Below are positions 30,201 through 42,200 of a stretch of 64,000 nucleotides of DNA, in pieces. The translations under genes and the position numbers were made by a program. Under the pieces are notes generated by a model that saw nothing but the letters and a program-made list of their open reading frames with translations, was not told the DNA's origin and made no database searches. Source of the DNA: Lamellibrachia satsuma. Taxonomy: Eukaryota > Annelida > Polychaeta > Sabellida > Siboglinidae. The number at the start of each line of letters is the position of its first letter. The stretch's first letter is position 1. The stretch lies in assembly GCA_033239005.1 (NCBI GenBank), contig BSQZ01000002.1, positions 101,001-165,000 on the forward strand, given 5' to 3'.

Positions 30201-33200
30201 GTGGGATGTAATTGTAAAAGATTGTCGTTTTACTGCCACAGTGTGCCTTTGCTGGTAGTCCAGTCTTTTGTGCATGTTGCAATTTTATTCGACACTGTGA
30301 CATTTAACTAAGTTGAATAGCTAGGGTCAACCCTTCGCATTTCCATCCTGCTTTTGCCCAGTCAGTTTGTAATAAAACAGGAAATTGATGATAATGGGTT
30401 TTTCCCGATGGAACATGCCACCTGCTGACATTTATATGGAATACTTTGTGATGTTTTTTGCCAGAAAATTTGTCAGTTATTGGCTCATCCGTTTTTCTAC
30501 GAGACAGTTTTATGTCATCACTAATATTCTTTAGAATATTCTGTGACCTGATTTTGTATTTTAGGTTAATGCACAATAGGTGAAAAACATGTACAAACAG
30601 AAACCTTGGTAAAATGTAGCTTTAAGATTTGAGTAAGCAGGGAACCGTTTCAATAACATATTGAGCTCATAAGAAAATGCATTATAAAACAGTCCAATCC
30701 ATAATTTTATAAGCATTTTCGTAATGCATTTCACTAAGATGCTCTTTAAATTTATAAGTTAAGGAGCAAATTTGTTCATCTTAAGCTCAATAGTCTACAC
30801 AATTGGGCAAAATATATAGAAACGTCAAAAAGTGGCTGATAATATTTTCCATCGATCACTTTTCAACCACATTTGACTTATTTGCTCACTGGGTGGAGAG
30901 CAAAAAATGTAATATTATGAAAGAAGACACTGTGTCACAGAGGGCAATATTTCTCCGGTGAAGTGTAGATCAGTTTTTACAGTTTTGATTAACAAAGCTT
31001 GCAAGCACATGACAGAGCACAAAAGTAACACGTGTCGTGTCGGGATGTCCATAAAACAGTCATTCAATGAAAATCGTTCTCTAAGAAACCGTCATATGAA
31101 AGATTAGTGCAGTTAGCACTATATATTACTGATGTTTTAGACCCAGCACCAGTCCTGAATACAACTAGTTTCACAGGAAATCAGTAAAACTGAACACGTG
31201 CCAGTTTCGAGCAAATGTTTTTGCCTTGTGTGGAGTCACCCACTGAGGTGGTTAATTGCCGTCACATCAAGTGACTCTGTGCAGTCGCACATGCGTCACA
31301 GAGTTTCCCATTGAATGATCTCTGGATTGAGTAGGAAATACATATTCAAAGGCGCTCGCCAGTTCTTTGAGGTCTTTCTGCTTCTGACCTTTTTTTGGTT
31401 GATGGCTTTATGTGGAAACATGAAACTATATTGCTGCAAAAATTGGGTTATTAACTGTCATAAATATAATAATTATTTTGAGTAAAATTCAGATGGGTTA
31501 TTTAAAGATTCCTCCAATCAGTTTTCTCGCTCATCACGTTTTGTAATTATTTCAAGAAAAATCAAACTTGTCTACTTAGTATCTTCTATAGCATCATGCC
31601 ATAGAAGATGCCATTGGAATGTTAACACGTTTGTGCAAATGTGTTGTCTAGTTTTGATGAAATCTTCGAACAAATTATTTTATTATTTTTACCAGATCAG
31701 GTCAAAATTCTGTTAAAAAAATAGCAGAAGTTCTGTATATTATGACATAAGGCTGCCCATTCTTTCACAAGTTCCCCGATCAAATGATCAAAGTCAACGC
31801 ATGAAACTGTTTGACAAAATTACTTTTTTTTTATTTTTGCAGTCGGATCTGAATCGGCATCTCGAGGAGTTGTCAAACCAGGTGAAAGAAACAGTGTCAG
31901 ACATATGCAGCCAGCTGTTATTGACCAATCAGAGTGATGCATTGTCCCAAGTGCGGGCCATCATGGGCGTTTGGACAACTTACGGGACCATAGGTACCAC
32001 TGGTAAGCTCGGTAGCCTCTCAGACAATTTATATGTTTGGGTTCATCACATTAAATTACGATGACATCGCTAAACGAACAATTTATATTTACTAGAATTA
32101 TTATGAAAATTAAATATAAGCAATTGTAAACGTATTCGTAGCAAATGTCTTATTGATTTTTATTATTGAAACTCTAACATTATTGACTACTCTTTTAATG
32201 TTTCAGCACATTTCTGTAATATGTGATAATTTATGTTAAGTTAATGCGATTCTGATATATTTTTAATATTATGATACTTAAAAAAATAATTACATGCATA
32301 AACTTATCTTTATGATAGGTAAAAGATACAGATCAATATATCGAGACGTTTCGAAAATTTAAAGTTATTTAGTGACGACAATTTGATATAATCAGCATTA
32401 TGAACCGTGACATGACTAATGCTGGCGTCAAGATTTAACCTATGCTGTCTGCAGGCGGGGATGGCGACTTAAGGGATGATGTGGAGGAGACGAGACAGAG
32501 GATAAAAACACTTGACCGACTTGTGAGTCTCTTGCTCACTGCTACGGCCACCACTGGACACTCACAAGGTGAGTGACCGCTATCTTTAGTCTCCACATCC
32601 CGCTTGAATACTGTCTACTTGCTTTTCTTGTACAAAAATGTGCCACAGCCTCCATGTTGATGGTCCTCCATGTTGATGGTCCTCCATGTTGATGGTCCTC
32701 CATGTTGATGGTCCTCCATGTTGATGGTCCTCCATGTTGACGGTCCTCCATGTTGACCGTCCTCCTTGTTGACGGTCCTCCGTGTTGACGGTCCTCAGTG
32801 TTGACGGTCCTCCGTGTTGACGGTCCTCCGCGTTGACGGTCCTCCGCGTTGATGGTTCTCCGCGTTGATGGTCCTCCATGCAGAGGGTCCTCCAAGCAGA
32901 GGGTCCTCCACAGAGGATCCTCCACGCAGTGGGTCCTCCACGTGGAGGGTCCTCCACGTGGAGGGTCCTCCATGCAGAGAGTCTTCAAAGCAGAGGGTCC
33001 TCAAAATGTTTAAATGTCAAATACATTGTTGTACCTGCCACCAGATTGACTAAATTGAATTATGTTGAATGATGGTTTTAGTGTTTGCTGCAATATGACT
33101 CTAGAACAAGAGCAATTAGAATCGCCAAATTTGTCACATGGGCTCAAATCATGAGTGACTTCTCAGAGTTGACTTTTGCTACAAAAGGTCTGTGCTAAGT

Positions 33201-36200
33201 TACAGATGAACTTGTGTTTTATCAAACCAGCTAATCTGACTATGGAAATAGTTCCACAAACCAACACTTCCACTTATGTCAGTAACATTAGCAACTTTAT
33301 CTGTTTAAACACAACCAATAAATGAAGCACCAGGGGATTCCCGTTTACCCTAGAAAGAACTAATTTAACCAGAAATCCACTTCCTTTTTATCTAGATCAA
33401 ACAGAATATATGCTCTGTGTACGAGGAATGATGGAAGCCGAGATCAATACGTGACTCCCATTCTGCAACAATTCAGAATGTCAACCGTACCCCTAAGAAA
33501 TCCGTAATTTGATTCCTGCTCTAAGTTAATGGAGCACCCTATGACATTTTTTTCAGGGAGCCGAACAAATATGTGACTTACTCTAAGTGGTGTAGAACTG
33601 CCACAATTTTTTTTTAAATATGTATCTTACTTGACATTTTTGATATGAATTTTTTTTAATGAAATATGTATCTTTTACTTGACATTTTTTATATGAATTT
33701 TTTTAATGAAATATGTGTCTTTTACTTGAAATTTTTTTATATGAAATCTGTATCATTTACTTGAATTTTTTTTTTAAATATGTATCTTTTACTTAACATT
33801 TTTGATATGAATTTTTTTATATGAAATCTGTATCGTTTACTTGAAATTTTTTTATATGAAATCTGTATTGTTTACTTGAAATTCTGTATGAAGCTGTTTA
33901 AATCCAGATAAAACCATATCATTTTGTTTCATTACTTAACCAGCCTCTACTCCCTATTGCATTCCTGTTCCAGTGTCGCCATCTATCGGGCTTTGAAGTC
34001 TTCAAGTATATACTGCTAAAAAGTAATAATTTACTATCCTGTAGTTTGTAACATCATCTCCCAAGGTGGGGTGAGATGAAAAGAAATAGACGTACATCAA
34101 ACAAAATTCATACATAGCATGCTTTCCTTGTACTTTCATTGTGTCAACGACGTGAGCCATATATATGTAAGAAACTAGCCTAAATAATAAGCGTTTTCTG
34201 CTTGTGTGTGTACACATAGATCTATGTGTCTCTGTGTGTAAGCATGTCGAGGTAGGAGAGTTTTTATTTATTTTTAATTAATTTTCCAGGACAACCACCA
34301 TCCATCCTGGTGAAGGAATGGTTTACCGGAGAAAGTAATTACTGACAGAAAAAAGTCATCGATATTATTTATTTTTTTATTATTTTTATTTATTTTTTTA
34401 TTATTTATAATTATTATTATTTATTTTATTATTATTAGGGGCATTCCATCTAAAATCAACCAAAATAAGAAAATCTTGTTGCATTAATACTTTTGAATAA
34501 AAATTACAAATTAATCCACGGGTCAGTATAACCACACATGTCAAACCATAGGGCTGTAGCTCGAATAGTTTCAGAGTTATGACCATTTTAAATTTGGTGG
34601 ATCATGTTGTTTTTGCCAATTTTCAGAAATAAAGAACATTTCTTGTTCTACTTAATATACCAATAACTAAAAAAACTATTTGTGCAAGAACTCTTGAAAT
34701 TTGGCTTACTTATTATATGTAGATAGTAACATACATCCTATAGTTCCACATCTGTATATTAGTTCTCCTACAATCTGCCTTCAAAGTTTTGTGCTGTTAT
34801 GTGCGGAATTGAGCCAATGAGTGATTTTAGACCTATATTTAAAAAAATAGGACATGTTAGCACACAAATGAATCATATTTGGATCAAAATTACACCTACA
34901 AATCTAGGTATATGAGATATGAGAAGTTTGAAGTTTCTATCTAGTTTAGTTTATGAGATACTGATCTCCAAAGTTGGTACATAATGAAAAGTGGCCTATA
35001 TTTAGCAGCCAAAAATTCTATGTGGCCATGAAGGTAAAATTCCAATTTATTTTTTATATGAAAGGAAGGTAAAATGCCTGTGTAATGCAATATATTTGGA
35101 TTCCTATTCAGATGGCTTCATGTTGGAAAAAATACTTCAAATAGACGTATTTTGTGTTTTTATCTAATCAATAGATTACAACACAATATCATATCTTACT
35201 GCTGATTTCACTACTTATTCCATCTCTAGTAAGAACATTACCGTAAATTTTCGTGTATAATACACATTTTTTCTCTTCAATTTTTACTTAAAAGTCCGGG
35301 TGCGTATTATACATGGTGATAGGGCTAAAAAAAATTCTCTGACCAGATATGGATAACGTAACGGGAACATCGCCGACCGGGCATAACGCAGAAATGTGTG
35401 GACGGTGTCGGATTAATACGCTCAAATATGTGTTGCTCCCTGTGCACCAAAGCACCATGATTGGCGATCTTGAATCATGTGAACGACCTGACTAGTCAAT
35501 GCCACGCCCACAGGTCAGCCAGTGTGACTCTATGTTTAAAGTTGTGAATGCAAATAAAGATGATTGTACCATATGTATGTTTCGCAGTTGAAAGTGTGCG
35601 TGTAACATGTCAGAATAGAGCTTGGTATTAATTTAAAATATACAGCAGAATGACGCAAAGTAAGTTCTAACAAGCACAAATTTAATCAGTTGCGCAATGG
35701 TGAAGCTAAAATGCAAGTTATGTAGGGCTTGTACGACTGACGAGGCGATATATCGTCGCGTGCAACGAGCCGGCGGCAATGCTGTAACTTGCGTGACATG
35801 TTTACGATTCTGAGATGGATTCAAGGATCATCACATAAACGAACTTTGTCACTTCAAGCAAACTATCAGAAGCCGGAAAATCAGGGGTCAATGTCAAAAG
35901 TTGGGGTGCGTATTATACATGGTAATATAGGAATTCTATCAGAATTTACATGCAAATTTTCTCTAATACCCTAGTATAATGTGAACAAAGGGTAAGCGCC
36001 CAAAACCGTACCCAATATTTTTTTTTACATGTTTTCATGTGCCTCTAACTTGAGAAGTTCACCTGTCCGTAGCAGACACTTATGAAAGTGCCATATTACT
36101 TGCTATTAGTTTGCACTGTCTGCTGACTGCCCATAGCGGCTACCCTGACCATTTCACTCCATAGGAGTGTTGGCCAGTATTACTACAAGACAAGACCTGG

Positions 36201-39200
36201 CCAATGTGGACAACGGACAGGGAATTTGGACCTAACTATTCATAGTCACCCTGTCGCTTGCGGACAAGGCAAAGTACAATAACAATCCCATGAATTTAGC
36301 GCAGCCACTGTTGATACCCACTAATTTCACTAAGTATGTATTCTGTGTCATACAATCTACTTAATATCACCAAGTAGTTTAAACAAACGTGCTCCAAATA
36401 AGGCGAGCCTCTAGCCTAGCTCTAGCCTAGCTCTAGCCTAGCTCTAGCGTAGCTCTATCCAAGCTCTAGCCTAGCTCTAGCCTAGCTCTAACGCAGCTCT
36501 AGCCTAGGCCACTGTAACCTTGCTTTGTTTTGACAAATACTCAAAGCCTGACTCTCAGAAGCGGAGCTCCAACCAAAGTGAATGAACAAGGACAAATTTG
36601 TCAGTGTCACTATCCAGCTGACAGCAGTGGACCGGGTACAATTCAGTTAAATTATGTCACTTGGTGGATTATTCATTTGTTTGTAGAGGGGTCTAAACAA
36701 ATGGTGATTACATGGGACTGATCACGGGCCCCATACACCACCTGGTGTCTATGCAGTGAAATGCACTAATGCTGTGTGATTAATGACATTTCGTGTGCCT
36801 AAGCAGTTCCATTACCCAAGAATCCCCAGTGTATTTGGTTAATAGTGGGGACATGCAACCTTTTCTTTGTTTGCGTGAAAAAACCCAACTCCTACGTAGG
36901 TTGAAAATGGGCAATTCGTCCAATTTATTTGGAGGTCATATTGCAACTGTACACACCGCATTAAATGTAAAATGCCTCCATCATAGGGTGCACAGTCAGA
37001 AATAAATAGTCTGGATAACTACATCAGTGTAGAAGACAAACTGGTACATGGTAGCCAGACAAGTGTGACCAAAAAACCCTTGTTGCTGTTATATAATGTT
37101 GCATCATAACAATTTACAAAGGAAAAGATAATTAAGAATGTACAAGCATAGTACCAGCTAGACTATTTAAAATTCACTACACACAGAAGTGGGGTAAGTA
37201 ATCCTCAGGCCCTATCTGCTTGTGAATTGGGAATACCTTTTGAGGCCAGCATCGCTGAGGTGTACCCCGTCCAGCAGCAATGACGGTAGCTTGGTCGTGA
37301 TTCGCTGATGCTTGACCACAGCCATGTTGTTTTTGGTCGCACACAAACGTTTTAAGGAGGCATTAAACAGCTCAGCTTTTGCTAAGAAATCTAGCGTCTT
37401 AGCCCGAAAACGCCTGGGTGCCCTGGGGAGCACTGGACAAAACAGGACTGTGTTTATCCCGTAATCATGAATGTAGTGCCACGCCAACTGAAACAGGTCA
37501 CGACCCAATTTTGCGGCGTCGGCCATTGTCGAATCTAGGTCATTCGTGCCTATTTCGAGGATCAACAAATATGGACAATGCTCTACTAGTTTGTCGAACA
37601 AGCCATTATGGCCAAGTTTCGGTATGGTCGCACCACCCTTACACGAGAAATAGCATTTGGTGCATCCTGCTTTGAACTCAAAGTTCTGTCTGTTAGTTTT
37701 TACCATGAAACTCTGCAAACGGCTAACATAGCTATGACCAGCAATTAGCACATTCTGTGCCATACTCACTGTTGCTGACTCAGTTTTGTTTTCTACTTAC
37801 TGCAGTCTTCTCAGTAGACAGATAGTGTCAAATGTGAAATACAGAATTCTCTCAGAATAAAATTTTTTCTCTGAATCAAAAGTCGTATACGATATTGCTC
37901 GTCTGGTGCAGTGTAAAAAAGTAATTTGCAAACCTGCGCCCCTACTATCTTCTCGCAATTTTTTTCCGTAGGCGCCACTAAGCAATGGGAAGTTTTGAAT
38001 GCCTCCCAGCCAGCCTAATTAATTAAATAGCCCTCTAGCTAGCCGCTAGGGGCTTTCTGCACCTGCCCACAAAAGCACTTTTCAGTCTGAAGACCAAAAA
38101 TTAATTTTCACCAACTAAATTTATGGCCCAAATATATTGTATATACATGTATTGTTTTATTAACAGTAGATTTGTACCGTTCATGACAGTACCAACTAGT
38201 GACCGTAACAAATTATAATTGCGCCACCTAGTGAGTGTCCACTTAATCAAATTCTTCATAATGGACACTTGTCCATAACGGACATAATGCATAGTCTGCT
38301 ATGGACAGGTTTTACTGTATATGAAATTTGCTGAATATGTAGATAAGTTGGTACAGATTGTGAATGCAAAATTCGAAAATGAAAGGGGAAGGACTACGGG
38401 TGTACTGGGTGTGCAGAAATGAGGAAAAATATTTCTTCATTTCCGAAAAAATTTCAGAATGGTGTTCTGTCTCATTTAGTTTATACTGCAGCTGAAAATC
38501 ACTGTCCTGCCTAATGACATTTTCTCCTAAATTTCTCCCAAATTGGCCAAAAATATCCAAAATAAATGTGGCAGAACGCCATCCTGAAATAAAATTGTTG
38601 TTTACATAATAAATGATGCATGCTGAAAATGGTGGTCATAGGACTTGTCCCACATTCAAATGTTTGGTGTTGTGGTGAAATATATAAAATGTTTGTTTAA
38701 GATTGAATAATTCTGAAAATATAGTAAGTAGATATCTACTAAACTATAAGAATATAGCCAGTATCCCTGACAATAGAGGTTGCAATTTGGATGGAACAAT
38801 GAAATACAGGTCTCTGAAAGAAATTTTTTTATGTTCCCTAATTTTTTTGGCACCCGGTATACCTATTGTCCTCCCCCTCTCATTCTAAAATTTTGCTTTC
38901 ACAATCTGTACCAATATCAAGTTAGAGGCACGTGAAAACATGTAAAAAATAATGGGTACAATGTTGGGCACTTACATCTTATATTATACTAGGGCCTGAC
39001 TTTCATATGACAAATAAATTGGAATTTTAGCTCCATGGCCACAGCATTTTTGGCTGCTAAATATAGGCCACTTTTCTCTATGTACCAACTTTGGAGATAT
39101 TTTATAAACTAATAAAAATAGAAACTTTAAAATTCTCACATACCTACATATGTAGGTGTAATTTTTATCCAAATAAGAATCATTTGTTTTCTAATATGTC

Positions 39201-42200
39201 TTATTGTTGAAATATGGGTCTACAATTTACATATAATGTAGAATAAGCACGCAAAACCTCAGAGTTCTAGCACAAATAGTTTTTGAGTTATTGGTATTTT
39301 AAATAGAACAAGAAATCTTCATGTTTTCCAAAAATTAACCAACAGGATCTGCCAAATTTTAAATGGTAATAACTCAGAAACTATTTGAGCTATAGTCCTA
39401 TGGTTTGACATGTGTAGTTATGTTGACCTGTGGATTAACTGGTAAAATGTTGGTTGAATTCAACATGCATTGGTTGATCTGAGATGGAATACCCAATTAT
39501 AGATTTGTGATTGATAACAATAATACCGGTTCTTCATATAGCGCTTTTTAGGTAAACGATTACCAATCAAAGTGCTTCACATAATAATCACATAATTGAT
39601 AACATATTGTAGAGTGGTATGGCTGCTATTTCATTAACAGTAAAGTCCAATTAATATGAATTTGTTTACTGTCAATATGGCATTTGTATTACATTTTATA
39701 ATTTTTTTTTATTGATATATTTGTATTCCTGGTTAGCTAGTAATGTGATCCCCAACCCGCCCCCCCCCCCGACCCCCACCAGTCCAGGGATCCACGGGCA
39801 TTGTTGCATTTTCCTGATGGTGTGCAGTGCATGCTCTCCTGCTATTGATCGTAATATAAATACAACACAAACTGTTTGGAGGCAGGGTTCGGCTAATCTG
39901 GTTCTGCCTACTATGTTTGAAGTAGATAAAATGTCAATCCCATATATTACCAACTTCTACTAGTTACGCACATCCATTTCCTTCATCTCTGTCGATCGTT
40001 ATTTCTTTATTAAGTGGAACTGACAACAGTTGTTGAAGATAATTGGCTGGTCGTTATCTAATTATTAAGTGGAGATAAATACATAGTTATTGGTTGAAGA
40101 TAATCAAGATTTTAATAATTATTGATGTAACGTGATTACTGTCATTGTGGTTTATCTGGCATTCATCAGCAATGCTTTATATACTGAAATTAGTCTATTC
40201 GCATGTACTGTCAGTAATCTAAAATAGCATTAATTAACGAACAGTGTATGTTCAAAATAAAATTGACAAATATCTGATAAGGTCGGTCTGTATATGTGGA
40301 TACCAAATTGTTGGACCCTCGATAAGCCAATGGCTTCCTTGCCCACTTGCCATCTGGGGCTTGTGACATTGGATGGCAATCTGGTTCAATCTTCTTAAAA
40401 TTTACCCACATGATATATTTCTTAATAAAATATAATGAATTGATGCACACATTGTGACTTTTATACCAATGTATATAAGTCACACAAATGAATTGATGCA
40501 CACATTGTGACTTATATACTGCTGTACATAAGTCACACAAATGAATTGATGCACACATTGTGACTTATATACCACTTATATAAGTCACACAAATGACCAC
40601 TGATGTTCCCAGGAAGCCTTGCTCAAGCATGGTTTTTCTTTAATTTTTTTTATTTGTACCTCCTGGACTGGCCCATTTTGAAGATGTCTGTGGAATAATT
40701 TGTCTGTCATTTGCGGCCGACTGGTCATCATTAACATCACCGAAATGAGTCAATTCTACGTGATTTGATTGCAACTGTTTAACCATGGAATGGCGGTCAG
40801 GGTCTTGGTAGACATTATTACGTGAGAATAGTAAGTGGTCTGTGTAGACTCAGCCTGGCTTTAGAACATAGTCACATTATTTTATGTAGGTATCATGATG
40901 TCTGTAATTAAAACTCGCTGCTCAGTTGATTTAGCCCACCGCGAATCAGGTTCATTGTTTAAATTTGTAGTGTGAATTGTTTAAATACTATGCACAGTTA
41001 GTTAAAAAACTTGCTAAAGAATTACCTTTGATTGTTAAATTGGGAAACTTGCGCAATTTATTGTGCTATAGCATGTACAGCCAGACCACTTTTGCCATTT
41101 TTCACAAATTTGTACCGGATTCGGTAAAAATTTATTTAAAGCGAAATAAAATGATCACTGTTTTGAGACTACACACCTAACAGAGATAACAGAAACTAAC
41201 CATGTGCAACTAAAGCAAAAATATCACGCCAGTGGTTTACTCAGAATATGTTCTAAAAGTGAGAGATTCTTGTCAATTATCCAGTTAACTGAGGGCTGGC
41301 ATGTTAACGAGCATGACCAGCAGCAAGCTCATGTGCAGTTCTATGAAATCGGGTAACCTAGACTACAGCGTGACATATTAAAATTGCATCCTCAACTGAT
41401 TTCGCCTATCACGAATCCAGTTCAATGATGTTCTAATATATATTGTTTAAGTAATATCCGCATTCAGTTTTTTTTAAAATGCGTATTTTTTCAAGTCATA
41501 AAATAATTGACTTTAGTTAGTAGGACTCAAAATAGTGGATATCCAAAATGGTAAACACTGTGCGGGTCAACACGGATCTTGGGCGTGACTTCCATATTCT
41601 TGCTGATCGTATGACAAAGTTATGAAATTTCACCAAGAGTGAAATTTGTGAGTTTTCAGCGTTTCCATGTTCACTTCAATTAATGTTTAACCAAACATTA
41701 AGTCGTTTAATAGTTTGTGTGATGATTTCACACAAAAAATTATGTACAAAAGTTGCACAGACAAACTAGGTAGGTTGATTGTTTCACAAAATTAATTTGA
41801 AACAACACTAGCAAAAAAATCAAATTGAGGATCGACCTTTAAGTGCAGCTGGTCTACACACAACCAACACAGTGTCTCAGTCATTATATGTGTTATTGAT
41901 TTAATAAGATTACCATCCAAGACAAAGGATCAGATGGCACGTGGACAAGGGAGCCATTGGCTTATCCAGAGTCCAACATTATTAATCTATCCTCCTGAGA
42001 TATTTAGGTTTTCCGCCAGTAAAAACCTTGTGATATTATATTTCCAGCACTGTCTTCTAGAGGTCCAACCTTGTCTTGTATGTTTTGTTTACTCCTGACA
42101 TATACATAAAAACTCTTGGGATAACTTTTGACTTCTTTTTATTGCACTCTTGACATTTGTTTATGGATTTATGTGTTTGTCTTAGATTCATAAATATTGT

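Larger units (their letters stand above)
34438..39494. mobile_element. Putative DNA transposon with about 600-bp inverted termini and SGNH ORF
   Basis: The left end GGGGCATTCCATCTAAAATC pairs with the right end, whose complement reads GGGTATTCCATCTCAGATCA. Matching continues inward: ACACATGTCAAACCATAGG, ACCAATAACT-AAAAACTATTTGTGC, AAAGTGGCCTATATTTAGCA and ACATGTTTTCATGTGCCTCT. Left arm 34438-35065 plus 35945-36065; right arm about 38900-39494. The left arm is split by an insertion (35240-35940). The centre holds the SGNH ORF. I see no transposase motif, so it is either non-autonomous or of an unknown type. Confidence 0.8.

Noticed and set aside
32542..33072. 148- and 123-residue GGPSTWRT-type repeat proteins
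   Set aside because: Artefact of the 16-bp array, with equivalent ORFs in all minus frames.
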